DNA of 64,000 bases from Nocardiopsis gilva YIM 90087 (lineage in GTDB: Bacteria > Actinomycetota > Actinomycetes > Streptosporangiales > Streptosporangiaceae), in NCBI RefSeq assembly GCF_002263495.1, contig NZ_CP022753.1, positions 5,208,001-5,272,000 on the forward strand, given 5' to 3'. The translations under genes were made by a program, and so were the position numbers. A model generated the notes under the pieces. The model was not told where the DNA came from. It saw only the letters and a list, made by a program, of their open reading frames with translations, and did no database searches. Shown here piece by piece: positions 8,776 to 16,921 of the stretch; position 1 is the stretch's first letter; each line of letters opens with the position of its first letter.

Positions 8776-9783
8776 ATGCGTATCGGAGCGTTCCTCCCGG
8801 CCGCCCAGTTCCCCGGCCGGGACCACACCCGGGTGCTGGAGTCGACGCTGGACGCCGCCGTCGCCGCCGAGGAGGCGGGGTTCGACAGCGTGTGGTTCGC
8901 CGAGCACCACTTCATGTCCTATGGGATCTGCCCGTCGGCCGCGACCCTGGCCGGATTCGTCCTCGGGCGTACCCACCGCATCAGCGTGGGTACCGCGGTG
9001 AGCGTACTCAGTACCCGGCATCCGGTGGACCTCGCCGAGCAGGCCAATCTGCTGGACCAGGTGTCCGGCGGCCGGTTCCGGCTGGGTGTGGGGCGCGGCG
9101 GACCCTGGGTCGACCTGGAGGTGTTCGGTACGGGGCTGGACCGCTACGAGAACGGCTTCGCGGAGTCGCTGGATGTGCTGCTGGCCGCGCTGGGCGGGGG
9201 GCGGATGCGCGCCGACGGCGCGACGTTCGGGTTCCGTGAGGTCGAGATCGTGCCGGGGCCGCGGACGTGTCCGCGCCCGGACGTCATGGTCGCGGCGTCG
9301 TCGGACCGCACGCTTCGGCTGGCCGCGCGGCTGGGGCTGCCGGTACTGATCGGGATGCACCTGACCCCTCGGGAGCAGGCGGGGCTGTTGCGCGACCACG
9401 CCGCGCACGCGCCCGAAGGGCCGGTACGCGGCCATGTGGTGACGGGTGTCGCGCACGTGGCCGACAGCCGGGAGGAGGCGCGCGCCACGCTGCTGGAGGC
9501 GCTGCCGCGCTGGTTGCGGCCGGGGCTGGCGAGCTACCTGCCGCTGGACGGGAGGCAGCGGCCCCAGCGGGACCCGGACCGGTACGCGGAGTTCCTCGTC
9601 GACACGCACGCGGTGGGGGCGCCGGACGACTGTGTGGAGCGGCTGACCGAGCAGGCGCGGGTGTCCGGCGCGGACGAGCTGATCCTGCTCGTGGAGGGGG
9701 CGGGCGATCCGGAGGCGGTGCTGCGCAACATCGCCCGGCTGGGCTCCGAGGTGCTGCCGAAGGTGCGGGCGGCGCTCAGCTGA
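8776..9783 (+). CDS. LLM-class flavin (possibly F420-dependent) oxidoreductase
   Basis: TIM-barrel oxidoreductase of the bacterial luciferase-like family, 335 aa. Seen: MRIGAFLPAAQFPG at the start, FDSVWFAEHHF, then RISVGTAVSVLSTRHPVDLAEQ and GRFRLGVGRG, the usual cofactor-binding strand motifs. It is divergent from the dehydrogenase, with 140 bases between. FMN versus F420 cannot be decided from motifs alone and the substrate is unknown. The open frame extends to 8653, but the family alignment clearly starts at ATG 8776. A 9-bp stem follows the stop. Confidence 0.75.
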   Translation: MRIGAFLPAAQFPGRDHTRVLESTLDAAVAAEEAGFDSVWFAEHHFMSYGICPSAATLAGFVLGRTHRISVGTAVSVLSTRHPVDLAEQANLLDQVSGGRFRLGVGRGGPWVDLEVFGTGLDRYENGFAESLDVLLAALGGGRMRADGATFGFREVEIVPGPRTCPRPDVMVAASSDRTLRLAARLGLPVLIGMHLTPREQAGLLRDHAAHAPEGPVRGHVVTGVAHVADSREEARATLLEALPRWLRPGLASYLPLDGRQRPQRDPDRYAEFLVDTHAVGAPDDCVERLTEQARVSGADELILLVEGAGDPEAVLRNIARLGSEVLPKVRAALS

Positions 9784-9790
9784 CGCGCGC

Positions 9791-9816
9791 GGCGGCCGGA
9801 CCGGGGCCCGGCCGCC
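9791..9816. terminator. hairpin between convergent genes
   Basis: A 9-bp perfect stem (9791-9799 with 9808-9816) with an 8-base loop starts 8 bases after the monooxygenase stop and faces the convergent SCO5389-family gene. There is no T-run, as is common in high-GC actinobacteria. Confidence 0.5.
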
Positions 9817-9891
9817 CACGACCGTCGGCGGGATCGATCGGTACGGCTACCGGCGATCGGTGTCCCTATCGCCGGTCGTCAGCACCGGCCA

Positions 9892-10278
9892 TCAGCAGTC
9901 GACCAGCTCCGGCGACTGGTTGAGCAGCTGGGAGCGGGGGGTCACGAACTCCTCGTAGGCGGCGTCGGCGTCGTTGCGGAAGAGCGCCACCTTGTGGCAG
10001 TTCTGGAAGGCCATACGCATGCCGAAGTGACGCTCGACGGCGGCGCGCATGGCGTCGCTCGCCACCAGGCGCAGCAGCTGGCCCCGCTCAGCCTCGCTGG
10101 GCGGCGGCACCTCGTTGGCCTCGTAGTCGGCGCCGCTGGCCGTCGCCTGCTCGGCGAGCCCGCTGACGACGCTCCAGGCGTACGGCAGGGACGTGCGGAT
10201 GCAGTCGATGAAGTCGGCGTTGTCGATGGGGCCCTGTTTCGCCTTGTCGAGCAGTTCCGGTGAGACCGTGAGCGACAT
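9892..10278 (-). CDS. SCO5389-family protein
   Basis: Conserved actinobacterial protein of unknown function, 128 aa, soluble, no signal. Seen: the start MSLTVSPELL, the conserved IRTSLPYAW and RGQLLRLVASDAMR, then FGMRMAFQNCHKVALF and the C-terminal end LLNQSPELVDC. From memory this matches the family named after S. coelicolor SCO5389, which also sits close to nucS. ATG 10278 is chosen because the family begins there; the upstream extension is low-complexity. A Zur-box-like palindrome lies about 160 bases upstream, shared with nucS. Confidence 0.7.
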   Translation of the reverse strand: MSLTVSPELLDKAKQGPIDNADFIDCIRTSLPYAWSVVSGLAEQATASGADYEANEVPPPSEAERGQLLRLVASDAMRAAVERHFGMRMAFQNCHKVALFRNDADAAYEEFVTPRSQLLNQSPELVDC

Positions 10279-10439
10279 GTGAGTCCTTACATCTCTCGGT
10301 GACAGGCGGCCACGGAACCCGAGGACCGACCGGCGGATGCGCCGACCATTGGGTTCCGTGCACCTCTTGTGACGGTAAATCCCGGTACGTACGACGTCAC
10401 GGGACGCGAGGGCCACAGCTTGCTACCCCCGCCGCCACA

Positions 10440-10454
10440 TGAAAATAGTTTTCA
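10440..10454. promoter_or_regulatory. Zur-box-like palindrome
   Basis: TGAAAATAGTTTTCA has perfect 6-base outer arms (TGAAAA/TTTTCA). It differs from the Streptomyces Zur-box consensus TGAAAATGATTTTCA only at two central bases. It lies between divergent genes: 105 bases before nucS (+) and 161 bases before the SCO5389-family start (-). Such an AT-rich palindrome stands out in this GC-rich DNA. Confidence 0.55.
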
Positions 10455-10559
10455 TTTGCGTCCTCCGCCACCCCCGGGATGAAATCCACCCGACGGACCG
10501 CTCCCGTCCTCTCCCATTCCGACCGAACCGGTCCCGCGATGCCGGTAGCGTGACGTTTC

Positions 10560-11237
10560 GTGCGTCTTGTTATCGCCCGTTGCAGCGTCGACTACGTCGG
10601 TCGGCTCACCGCCCACCTGCCCATGGCCCCGCGGCTGATCCTCATGAAGGCCGACGGCTCGGTGTCGATCCACGCGGACGACCGCGCCTTCAAGCCGCTG
10701 AACTGGATGAACCCGCCGTGCTCGGTGCGCGAGTCGACCAATGACGACGGCCGCGCCGTCTGGACCGTCACCCACGGCAAGTCCGGCGAGAAGCTGGTGC
10801 TGACGCTCGAGGAGATCCAGCACGACAGCTCCCACGAGCTCGGCGTCGACCCGGGGCTGCAGAAAGACGGTGTCGAAGCCCACCTCCAGGAACTGCTCGC
10901 CGAACACATCACCACCCTCGGCGAGGGCTACACCCTGATCCGCCGCGAGTACCCCACGGCGATCGGCCCGGTCGACATCCTGTGCCGCGACGCCGAGGGC
11001 GCCACGGTCGCCGTCGAACTCAAGCGCCGCGGCGACATCGACGGCGTCGAACAGCTCACCCGCTACCTCGAACTCCTCAACCGCGACCCGGCCCTCAAGC
11101 CCGTCCACGGCATCTTCGCCGCCCAGGAGATCAAGCCCCAGGCGCGGGTGCTGGCCACCGACCGCGGCATCGACTGCGTCACCCTCGACTACGACGAACT
11201 GCGCGGCATCGAACCGGACACGCCCCGCCTGTTCTGA
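10560..11237 (+). CDS. nucS: mismatch-specific endonuclease NucS
   Basis: Cuts both strands at mismatches and is the core of the non-canonical mismatch repair that replaces MutS/MutL in most actinobacteria. Seen: 225 aa, nearly superimposable on mycobacterial NucS, with [12 protein letters not shown] and [13 protein letters not shown] in the N-terminal dimerisation/DNA-binding domain. The C-terminal RecB-like nuclease core carries GPVDIL (Asp) and VAVELKRRG (Glu-x-Lys), then [11 protein letters not shown]. It ends in TPRLF; a short hydrophobic C terminus is typical and has been linked to sliding-clamp binding. The GTG start at 10560 matches the family start. An upstream palindrome resembles a Zur operator. 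Confidence 0.92.
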   Translation: MRLVIARCSVDYVGRLTAHLPMAPRLILMKADGSVSIHADDRAFKPLNWMNPPCSVRESTNDDGRAVWTVTHGKSGEKLVLTLEEIQHDSSHELGVDPGLQKDGVEAHLQELLAEHITTLGEGYTLIRREYPTAIGPVDILCRDAEGATVAVELKRRGDIDGVEQLTRYLELLNRDPALKPVHGIFAAQEIKPQARVLATDRGIDCVTLDYDELRGIEPDTPRLF

Positions 11238-11245
11238 CCGCGCTC

Positions 11246-11266
11246 GGCGGCCTCGCTCAGGCCGCC
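11246..11266. terminator. short hairpin after nucS
   Basis: An 8-bp perfect stem (11246-11253 with 11259-11266) with a 5-base loop begins 9 bases after the nucS stop. It overlaps the 3' end of the convergent TNT-domain gene. Confidence 0.4.
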
Positions 11267-12033
11267 AGCCCGAAGCGTTCGGCCACCGCGCAGTCCTCGG
11301 CCGGACGGTCCTCGACGTAGCCCCACTTCACCAGGGAGTCCACGCCCAGGTGGCCCTGGCCCTCGGCTTCGGGGACGAGGGCGGGGTCGAGGTAGAGCTG
11401 GTCGCCTCCGCCCGGTTGCTCGAAGGCCGGGGCGATGGGTCCGATCTCGGCGTTGAACGCGTCGAGGACCTCGTAGCAGCGGTAGTTGTGGACCGGTCCA
11501 CCGGGCCAGGTGTTGAGGGAGTCCGGCGGAAGGGAGCGCTGGGTGTAGGGGGTGCCGGCCGGGGCGAGGAAGGATCCCCAGGGGGAGCCGAACCGGTCGA
11601 GCATCACGCCCGCGGCCACCTCCACCTCGTAGCTCTGCACCTCGCCGCCGACAACGGCGAAGCCCTTGCGGCCGGGGTAGATCCAGCTCTCCTTGTCCTC
11701 ACCCGTTCTGGGGTCGGTGTAGGCCTCCCGGTGCCTGTCCAGGAACTCGGTCGGCGAGAGGCGCCCCAGTCGCTGGTAGCCGCGCATCAGGTCCCCCACG
11801 ACCCCGTCGTCGGGGAGTTCGGCCGGGCCGAGGCGGGGGTCACCGCAGAAGTAGCGGTCGAGGTCCTCCTGGCTCGGCGGCGGGTCGAGGACGGGGCAGT
11901 CGGTGGCGACCGCGGCGGCGGCCGGCCGCTCGGCCTCCGCCGGTGCGACGGCGGCGGCCTCGGCCAGAGCCGCCGGGACGAACAGGGCGAACGCCGTTCC
12001 AAGGGCAAGGGACAGGCGGGTGTAGGGACGCAA
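11257..12033 (-). CDS. secreted TNT-domain protein (putative NAD+ glycohydrolase)
   Basis: Exported protein, 258 aa, with a C-terminal domain like the tuberculosis necrotizing toxin (TNT), a family that hydrolyses NAD+. Seen: a signal peptide after a short basic start (LSLALGTAFALFVPAALA), a Pro/Ala linker, YFCGDPRL, then YPGRKGFAVVG, MLDRFGSPWGSFLAPAGTPY and RSLPP...YEV, which are TNT-type signatures. A TTG at 12033 with GGAG six bases upstream gives the best signal peptide; an in-frame start at 12087 would add 18 residues. No immunity gene (IFT type) is recognised next to it. The activity is family inference; catalytic residues were not checked against a structure. Confidence 0.7.
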   Translation of the reverse strand: MRPYTRLSLALGTAFALFVPAALAEAAAVAPAEAERPAAAAVATDCPVLDPPPSQEDLDRYFCGDPRLGPAELPDDGVVGDLMRGYQRLGRLSPTEFLDRHREAYTDPRTGEDKESWIYPGRKGFAVVGGEVQSYEVEVAAGVMLDRFGSPWGSFLAPAGTPYTQRSLPPDSLNTWPGGPVHNYRCYEVLDAFNAEIGPIAPAFEQPGGGDQLYLDPALVPEAEGQGHLGVDSLVKWGYVEDRPAEDCAVAERFGLAA

Positions 12034-12502
12034 CTCAGACTCCGCAGGGCCGTGGGACCGAGCCGACACCGACTCGACCGCAATCAATCAACTACGGCAC
12101 GTAGCTAACCAGGAGCGGGGCCGCACACCGGCGAAGGCCCGAAATATCCGCGCGGCGTCGTGGCTCACGCCGATGCGGCAGCGTGCCCCCGCGGGACGGG
12201 CCGTACGCAGCTGCACCCGAACAGCACGGAAGGGCGGCGACACGTTCCCAGTTCAACAGCTGACCAGAAGCGGCCTACTACTTTTCCCAAATTGAAAAAC
12301 GTGTTATTGCTCGATCATTTTTGGGTTTACACACCCATAAGCGAGAGGTAGATTCACCCAACACACCGCCGATCGCCATTCCGTGATATTGCGGCCACCG
12401 ACAGAAATGTGCGACGTGCACATTCCACCACGAGCCCGTATCTACGAGTTCCTGTTGATCGGCGCCGCCACCGATACGCTTTTGCGTACTGGAGGTTTTC
12501 AA
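12034..12502. other. divergent intergenic region between two secreted-protein genes
   Basis: About 470 bases without a credible gene. The part from roughly 12280 to 12420 is distinctly AT-richer than its surroundings and probably holds promoters for both flanking genes. No clear operator was recognised. Confidence 0.4.
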
Positions 12503-13174
12503 GTGAATATCACGTTGAAGTCCGTCATGGCCGCTGCCGCCGCACCCCTGATCGCAATGTCGCTCCTCCCTGGTACCGCGCTAGCGGACGACGGCCCCAC
12601 ACGGCAGGAGGAGCGCGAAGCGGTCTCCCAGAAGGTTTGGTCGGCCGATGACCGAGAGGCCGCTGTGCGGGACCTGTCGACCAGGGAGCGCGAGCTCTTC
12701 CAGGAGTCTCTCGACAGTTGGACCGCGAAGACCGCCGTGAGCCGTTTCGGCAAACTCTCGCCGACGTCTCCGGAGGTCCAGGAGATGGGACCCGGCGCCG
12801 AGAAGATCGCCGCAGCCGGAAACGACCCGGGCACCGAGGGCGCTCCGGCGGCCGGGTGCTGGTACCACTACCAGTACGACAAGTGGTATGACCTCGGACT
12901 CAACACTGGTGACACCTGGATGCAGCTGAACTGGTGCCACAACGGAAGTCGCGTCACCAGCCACAGCGTCTCGAACGTCGGTGGCCAGGGGCACCTGGGC
13001 AACGAATATGAAGGTGTTCTGCAGTACCACACCCGAGATGTCGGATGGGAAATCCGAAAGGCCACTCAGTACAAGTTCAACCTTTTCGGGGCGAGCGCCC
13101 AACCCTGTACTCAGATTCGCGGTGGAAATGGCCTGTACTCCACCCGTATGGACTGTTACCTGGGCGAGCAGTAA
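12503..13174 (+). CDS. secreted protein of unknown function, Trp/Tyr-rich with four Cys
   Basis: Not recognised. Seen: 223 aa with a Sec signal peptide (about residues 1-30, ending PGTALA before DDGP), a charged helical region to about residue 105, then a C-terminal domain rich in Trp, Tyr, His and Gly. That domain has four cysteines (AAGCWYHYQY, NWCHNG, QPCTQI, MDCYLG), likely two disulfides, with beta-strand-like alternation. GTG 12503 has GGAGG seven bases upstream and gives the signal peptide directly. It is divergent from the TNT-domain gene and could be a cell-envelope or extracellular binding protein. A clear terminator follows. Confidence 0.6.
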   Translation: MNITLKSVMAAAAAPLIAMSLLPGTALADDGPTRQEEREAVSQKVWSADDREAAVRDLSTRERELFQESLDSWTAKTAVSRFGKLSPTSPEVQEMGPGAEKIAAAGNDPGTEGAPAAGCWYHYQYDKWYDLGLNTGDTWMQLNWCHNGSRVTSHSVSNVGGQGHLGNEYEGVLQYHTRDVGWEIRKATQYKFNLFGASAQPCTQIRGGNGLYSTRMDCYLGEQ

Positions 13175-13194
13175 GGGCGCCCAGAAATGAGAAA

Positions 13195-13227
13195 CCGTCT
13201 GCCCTGGTTCGGGGCAGACGGCCTTTT
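13195..13227 (+). terminator. rho-independent-type terminator
   Basis: A 10-bp perfect stem (13195-13204 with 13212-13221) with a 7-base loop is followed by CCTTTTC. It lies 20 bases after the secreted-protein stop. Confidence 0.8.
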
Positions 13228-13255
13228 CGCGCGCAAGGGTCGACCTGTCTCGGAC

Positions 13256-13600
13256 TCAGTGCGGTCGCGGACTCGGCGTTCCACGCGTGATCGCCCTGAC
13301 ACCCCTGATGATGAGAAGGGCGGTGCCCCTGGCCAACAGGACGATCCCGACCAATCCGCAGGCGTGCGCGACCGTATCGGTGACCGTCACCGCCGCCGTC
13401 GGAGCCCCGAGGAGGCGCGGCGCCTCCGCCAGTACCACCATCAAGCCCATGGCCACGGGGAGCCACTCCAGAAACGTCCTATTCGTGCGGGAAGTGGCCT
13501 CTCTCGATCGCCAGCGCCCGCGTCGGACGACGAAAGCGCCCCCCACCACGATCAGGACAGCGCCGAGGAGAACATTCGGCCACACCGTAGGGATGTACAA
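13256..13600 (-). CDS. small membrane protein, unknown function
   Basis: Not recognised. Seen: about 114 aa with three hydrophobic segments (NVLLGAVLIVVGGAFVV, WLPVAMGLMVVLAEAP, AHACGLVGIVLLARGTALLI), a basic stretch after the first helix and a basic C terminus. The start is uncertain: TTG 13600 lies just after a GGAGGAG sequence, a GTG at TVWPNV is another option, and the open frame runs to 13732 through low-complexity sequence. It is convergent with the secreted-protein gene. Confidence 0.45.
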   Translation of the reverse strand: MYIPTVWPNVLLGAVLIVVGGAFVVRRGRWRSREATSRTNRTFLEWLPVAMGLMVVLAEAPRLLGAPTAAVTVTDTVAHACGLVGIVLLARGTALLIIRGVRAITRGTPSPRPH

Positions 13601-13900
13601 AGCTCCTCCTTCGCGCCGGGCTCGGGGCTGCGGCTGACCGGACGTGCCGCACCGCCAATGTAGTCGAGCGCCCGGCGATCTGTGGCAGGCAGCACACCCC
13701 CGTACTAGGACGATCAGGCGTGAATCGTCCATAACACCACATGACCCACCCCGCGCGTAAGGGGTATGGCTGATTGTGGCAAGTCCGTGTGCCTCACCTT
13801 GATCCGCAGTATCCCGACCTGACAGGCTGCACGGTACTTCTCACCATTCGCGTCCATTCCCGATACCCCGCATGGGTGGACGCCTGTCAGAAGGGCCATC
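13601..13900. other. intergenic region upstream of the M28 peptidase gene
   Basis: About 300 bases between divergent genes with no credible ORF. It presumably holds promoters for the membrane-protein and peptidase genes; no clear motif was identified. Confidence 0.3.
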
Positions 13901-15430
13901 GTGCGCAAGCCAGAATCTGGACGATCCCCCCGGCGTGCACACACCGCACGCAGACGACTGCTGGCCGGTGGTACCACCATCGCCGCCGCCCTGGTTATGG
14001 GGCTTGGCCCGGCAGCAGCGCAGGCCGACACGGCCCAGCTGCCCGTTCTCGTGACGGTCGACAATGTCCGCGCCCACATGGAGAACCTGGAGACCATCGC
14101 CGAATACAACGGCGGCAACCGGGCCAGTGGGACCGCCGGCTATGACGTGTCCGCCAAGTACGTCATCGACCAGCTCAAGCGTTCCGGCTACAAGCCGAAG
14201 AAGCACACCTTCGAGTTCGACTCGTGGAAGCAGCACTCGGACCCGGTGCTCTCGGTCACCAAGCCCGAGCCGAAGGACTTCGTCCACGAGGACGACTTCA
14301 GCACCATGACCTACTCCACCGGTGGCGAGGCGACCGCCGCCGGAGTGCCGGTCAACACCGACAGCGGCGAGAGCGGCTGCTCGGCCGACGACTTCACCGC
14401 CTTCCCCGAGGGTGCGATCGCCGTCATCAAGCGCGGCGGCTGCACGTTCGCGGCCAAGACGCAGAACGCCGCGGACGCCGGCGCCGTCGGGGCGATCATC
14501 TACAACAACCAGGAGGGCCTGTTCGCCGGGACGGTCAGCGAGCTGTCCGACATCCCGGTCGTCGGCGCCTCCGACGCGGTCGGCGCCGAGCTGGTGGCCG
14601 CGGGCTCGGACCTGGAGCTGCACCTCAAGGTCGACGCCGAGGTCGTGACCGAGTCCTCCTACAACGTCATCGCCGAGACCAAGGGCGGCCGGAAGGACAA
14701 CGTCGTGGTCGTCGGCGCCCACCTCGACAGCGTCGAGGACGGCCCGGGCGTCAACGACAACGGCAGCGGCACCGCCGGCGTGCTGGAGACCGCCAAGCAG
14801 CTCGCCAAGCTCGGCAAGCCGAGGAACAAGGTGCGGTTCGCCTTCTGGGGCACCGAGGAGCAGGGTCTGATCGGGTCCACGAAGTACGTGGAGGGCCTGA
14901 ACGCCAAGCAGCTCGACGACATCGCGCTCTATCTGAACTTCGACATGATCGGGTCGAACAACTACGGCCGCTTCGTCTACGACGGCCGCGGTGAGCTCGA
15001 AGGGTCCCTGACCCCGCCGTCCGGCTCGGCCGCGATCCAGAAGACCTTCGAGGACTACTTCGACTCCAAGAACCAGGTCTCCGAGCCGACCGAGTTCAGC
15101 GGCCGCTCGGACTACAGCGCCTTCATGGAGAACGACATCCCGTCGGGCGGCCTGTTCAGCGGCGGCGACTCCGTGAAGACCGAGAAGCAGGTCGAATACT
15201 ACGGCGGCACCGCCGGAACCGACTTCGACCCGTACTACCACACGCCCGACGACACGATCGAGAACATCAACTGGGACTCGGTGGATGAGCTCTCCGACGC
15301 CCTCGCCTACTCCGTGGAGCGGTTCTCCAAGAACACGCTTCCGGTGAACGGTGTCGCGCCTCGGACGCTCCAGGCCCCGGTCCAGGCTGACATGCAGTTC
15401 GATCGCCAGGGCGACCACTGGCTGCGGTAA
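13901..15430 (+). CDS. secreted M28-family zinc aminopeptidase with PA domain
   Basis: Extracellular aminopeptidase, 509 aa, cleaving N-terminal residues from peptides. Seen: a twin-Arg-type signal (RRRLLAGGT then a hydrophobic stretch, processing near AQA), a PA insert domain at about 140-230 (GAIAVIKRGGCTF, VGAIIYNN), and the M28 catalytic domain. Its metal and catalytic residues are visible: AHLDSVEDGPG (His, Asp), NDNGSG (Asp), FWGTEEQGLIGS (Glu-Glu), NFDMIGSNN (Asp) and YYHTPDDT (His). It resembles Streptomyces aminopeptidase S-type enzymes with an inserted PA domain. The GTG start has GAAGGG upstream. A strong terminator follows. Confidence 0.88.
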   Translation: MRKPESGRSPRRAHTARRRLLAGGTTIAAALVMGLGPAAAQADTAQLPVLVTVDNVRAHMENLETIAEYNGGNRASGTAGYDVSAKYVIDQLKRSGYKPKKHTFEFDSWKQHSDPVLSVTKPEPKDFVHEDDFSTMTYSTGGEATAAGVPVNTDSGESGCSADDFTAFPEGAIAVIKRGGCTFAAKTQNAADAGAVGAIIYNNQEGLFAGTVSELSDIPVVGASDAVGAELVAAGSDLELHLKVDAEVVTESSYNVIAETKGGRKDNVVVVGAHLDSVEDGPGVNDNGSGTAGVLETAKQLAKLGKPRNKVRFAFWGTEEQGLIGSTKYVEGLNAKQLDDIALYLNFDMIGSNNYGRFVYDGRGELEGSLTPPSGSAAIQKTFEDYFDSKNQVSEPTEFSGRSDYSAFMENDIPSGGLFSGGDSVKTEKQVEYYGGTAGTDFDPYYHTPDDTIENINWDSVDELSDALAYSVERFSKNTLPVNGVAPRTLQAPVQADMQFDRQGDHWLR

Positions 15431-15448
15431 CCGTCCGACCGCGCTGGG

Positions 15449-15493
15449 CGCCCGTGGGCGAGGGGCCTTCCCCTCGCCCACGGGCGTTTTTCC
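15449..15493 (+). terminator. strong rho-independent terminator
   Basis: A 17-bp perfect stem (15449-15465 with 15470-15486) with a 4-base loop is followed by TTTTTCCTT, 19 bases after the peptidase stop. Confidence 0.92.
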
Positions 15494-15827
15494 TTCCCGA
15501 CCGGGTCCGCCACCGGCTCGGGCTCCCCTCCTTCCCGAACCGGAGACGGGCGGTGTCCCCAAGCCCCCCGACTCAGGGATCGCTCCCCCCTTCGGCGGCC
15601 CCGGTCATTCCCCCCTCTTTGAGGCTCGTCCCCCCACGGGCCGCAGTCCCTCGGCCGTCCCCCGATGGTCCCCCGGTCGAACGTCCCACGGCCACTCAGC
15701 CCCTGAACAACTACTCTCAGTAGCTTGTTCAGTGCTCAACGTATCAGCCTGCCGATCACACGACACCCTCTGAGACCGAACGGTTATCTGCCGACCGCGT
15801 CAGCGCGATCACTTCTAATCTGGGGCC
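15494..15827. other. gene-free, C-tract-rich interval upstream of the adenosyltransferase
   Basis: No credible gene. From about 15560 to 15680 the + strand has many runs of five to seven C, so the - strand could form G-quadruplexes. The AT-richer last 130 bases contain an imperfect palindrome (15703-15732) and probably the promoter of the next gene. No cobalamin riboswitch core was recognised. Confidence 0.5.
15703..15732. promoter_or_regulatory. imperfect palindrome upstream of adenosyltransferase
   Basis: Arms ctgaacaactact and agtagcttgttcag pair over 13 bp with one bulged base and a 3-base loop. It sits about 95 bases before the start codon. It could be an operator or a leader hairpin; the regulator is unknown. 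Confidence 0.45.
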
Positions 15828-16424
15828 ATGACGAAACAGGATTCCGACAAGCCCGTAGTCCTCTCGAAGATCTACACACGGGGCGGCGACGCCGGTACCA
15901 CCGCCCTCGGCGACATGAGTCGGACGTCCAAGACCGACACGCGCCTGACCGCCTACGCCGACGTGGAGGAGGCCAACGCCGCCATCGGGACCGCGCTCGC
16001 CCTCGGCGACGTCCCCGACGACATCCGGACGCTGCTCGGCCGGGTGCAGAACGAACTCTTCGACCTCGGAGCGGACCTGTCCTGTCCGGTCGTGGAGAAC
16101 CCGGAGTACCCGCCGCTGCGCGTCGAGGCCGACTACGTCGAGCGGTTGGAGGACGCCTGCGACGCCTACAACGCCGACCTGCCGACGCTGCGCAGCTTCA
16201 TCCTGCCCGGCGGCTCCCCCACCGTCGCGCTGATGCACACCGCGCGCGTGGTCACCCGCCGGGCCGAGCGCAGCGCCTGGGCCGCGATCGAGGCCCATGG
16301 CGAGAGCGTGAACCCGTTGACCGCCCGTTACCTCAACCGGCTCTCCGACCTGCTGTTCGTGCTCTGCCGCGTGCTCGGTAAGGACGGCAGCGAAGTGCTG
16401 TGGAAGCCCGGCGGCGAGCGCTGA
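15828..16424 (+). CDS. pduO: PduO-type cob(I)alamin adenosyltransferase
   Basis: Transfers the adenosyl group of ATP to cob(I)alamin (or cobyrinate diamide), making the coenzyme form of B12 needed by methylmalonyl-CoA mutase. Seen: 198 aa with the N-terminal ATP-binding motif YTRGGDAGTTALG, then YADVEEANAAIG, FILPGGS, TRRAERSAW and the C-terminal NRLSDLLFVLCR, all PduO-family hallmarks. Length is normal. The ATG start follows a TCTGGGG stretch. It is convergent with the thiamine-binding-type gene. Confidence 0.9.
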   Translation: MTKQDSDKPVVLSKIYTRGGDAGTTALGDMSRTSKTDTRLTAYADVEEANAAIGTALALGDVPDDIRTLLGRVQNELFDLGADLSCPVVENPEYPPLRVEADYVERLEDACDAYNADLPTLRSFILPGGSPTVALMHTARVVTRRAERSAWAAIEAHGESVNPLTARYLNRLSDLLFVLCRVLGKDGSEVLWKPGGER

Positions 16425-16492
16425 CCCGCCCGCCGCGGTCCCGCGCGGCGCCGCGACCAACGGCGCCGACCGGAACGGCGGCCCGCACCGGC

Positions 16493-16526
16493 CGGCCCGC
16501 CCGTTGCCCGTGGCACGGGCGGGCCG
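16493..16526. terminator. GC-rich hairpin between convergent genes
   Basis: A 12-bp stem (16493-16504 with 16515-16526) with a 10-base loop lies between the adenosyltransferase stop and the convergent gene stop at 16548. No T-run is present. Confidence 0.5.
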
Positions 16527-16547
16527 GGACCGCGTTCGGCGCCGTCC

Positions 16548-16853
16548 TCAGCCGCTTCCGCCCTGCCGGAGCTCGTGCTCCACGGCTTCGACCTTGCTGT
16601 GCAGGCCGTCGGTGACTCCGTGGCGGATGTCGGCTTTCAAGGTGAGGCTCACCCGCGACGCGCCCTCGCCCGCCGCCTCGACGGCGCGCTTGACGACGTC
16701 CATCACCTCGTCCCACTCACCCTCGACGCTGGTGAACATCGCGTCGGTCTGGTTCGGCAGCCCGCTGTCGCGCACCACGCGGACCGCGCGGGCGACGGCA
16801 GGGGCGACGGACTCGCCCGTTCCCATCGGGCTCACAGAAAATGCGACGATCAT
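16548..16853 (-). CDS. MTH1187-family thiamine-binding-type protein
   Basis: Small cytosolic protein of 101 aa of the MTH1187/YkoF-like (DUF77) family, members of which bind thiamine or its pyrimidine. Seen: [13 protein letters not shown] at the start, [24 protein letters not shown] in the middle and [11 protein letters not shown] near the end, matching the ferredoxin-like fold of the family. It lies downstream of the DUF2550 gene on the same strand with a 68-base gap. The ligand is a family inference. Confidence 0.75.
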   Translation of the reverse strand: MIVAFSVSPMGTGESVAPAVARAVRVVRDSGLPNQTDAMFTSVEGEWDEVMDVVKRAVEAAGEGASRVSLTLKADIRHGVTDGLHSKVEAVEHELRQGGSG

Positions 16854-16921
16854 GCGGCCACCCTAAACCGCACCCCCGGCTCCCGCCGAGGGGCGCACCG
16901 GCGACCGGCGGCACACGGCCC

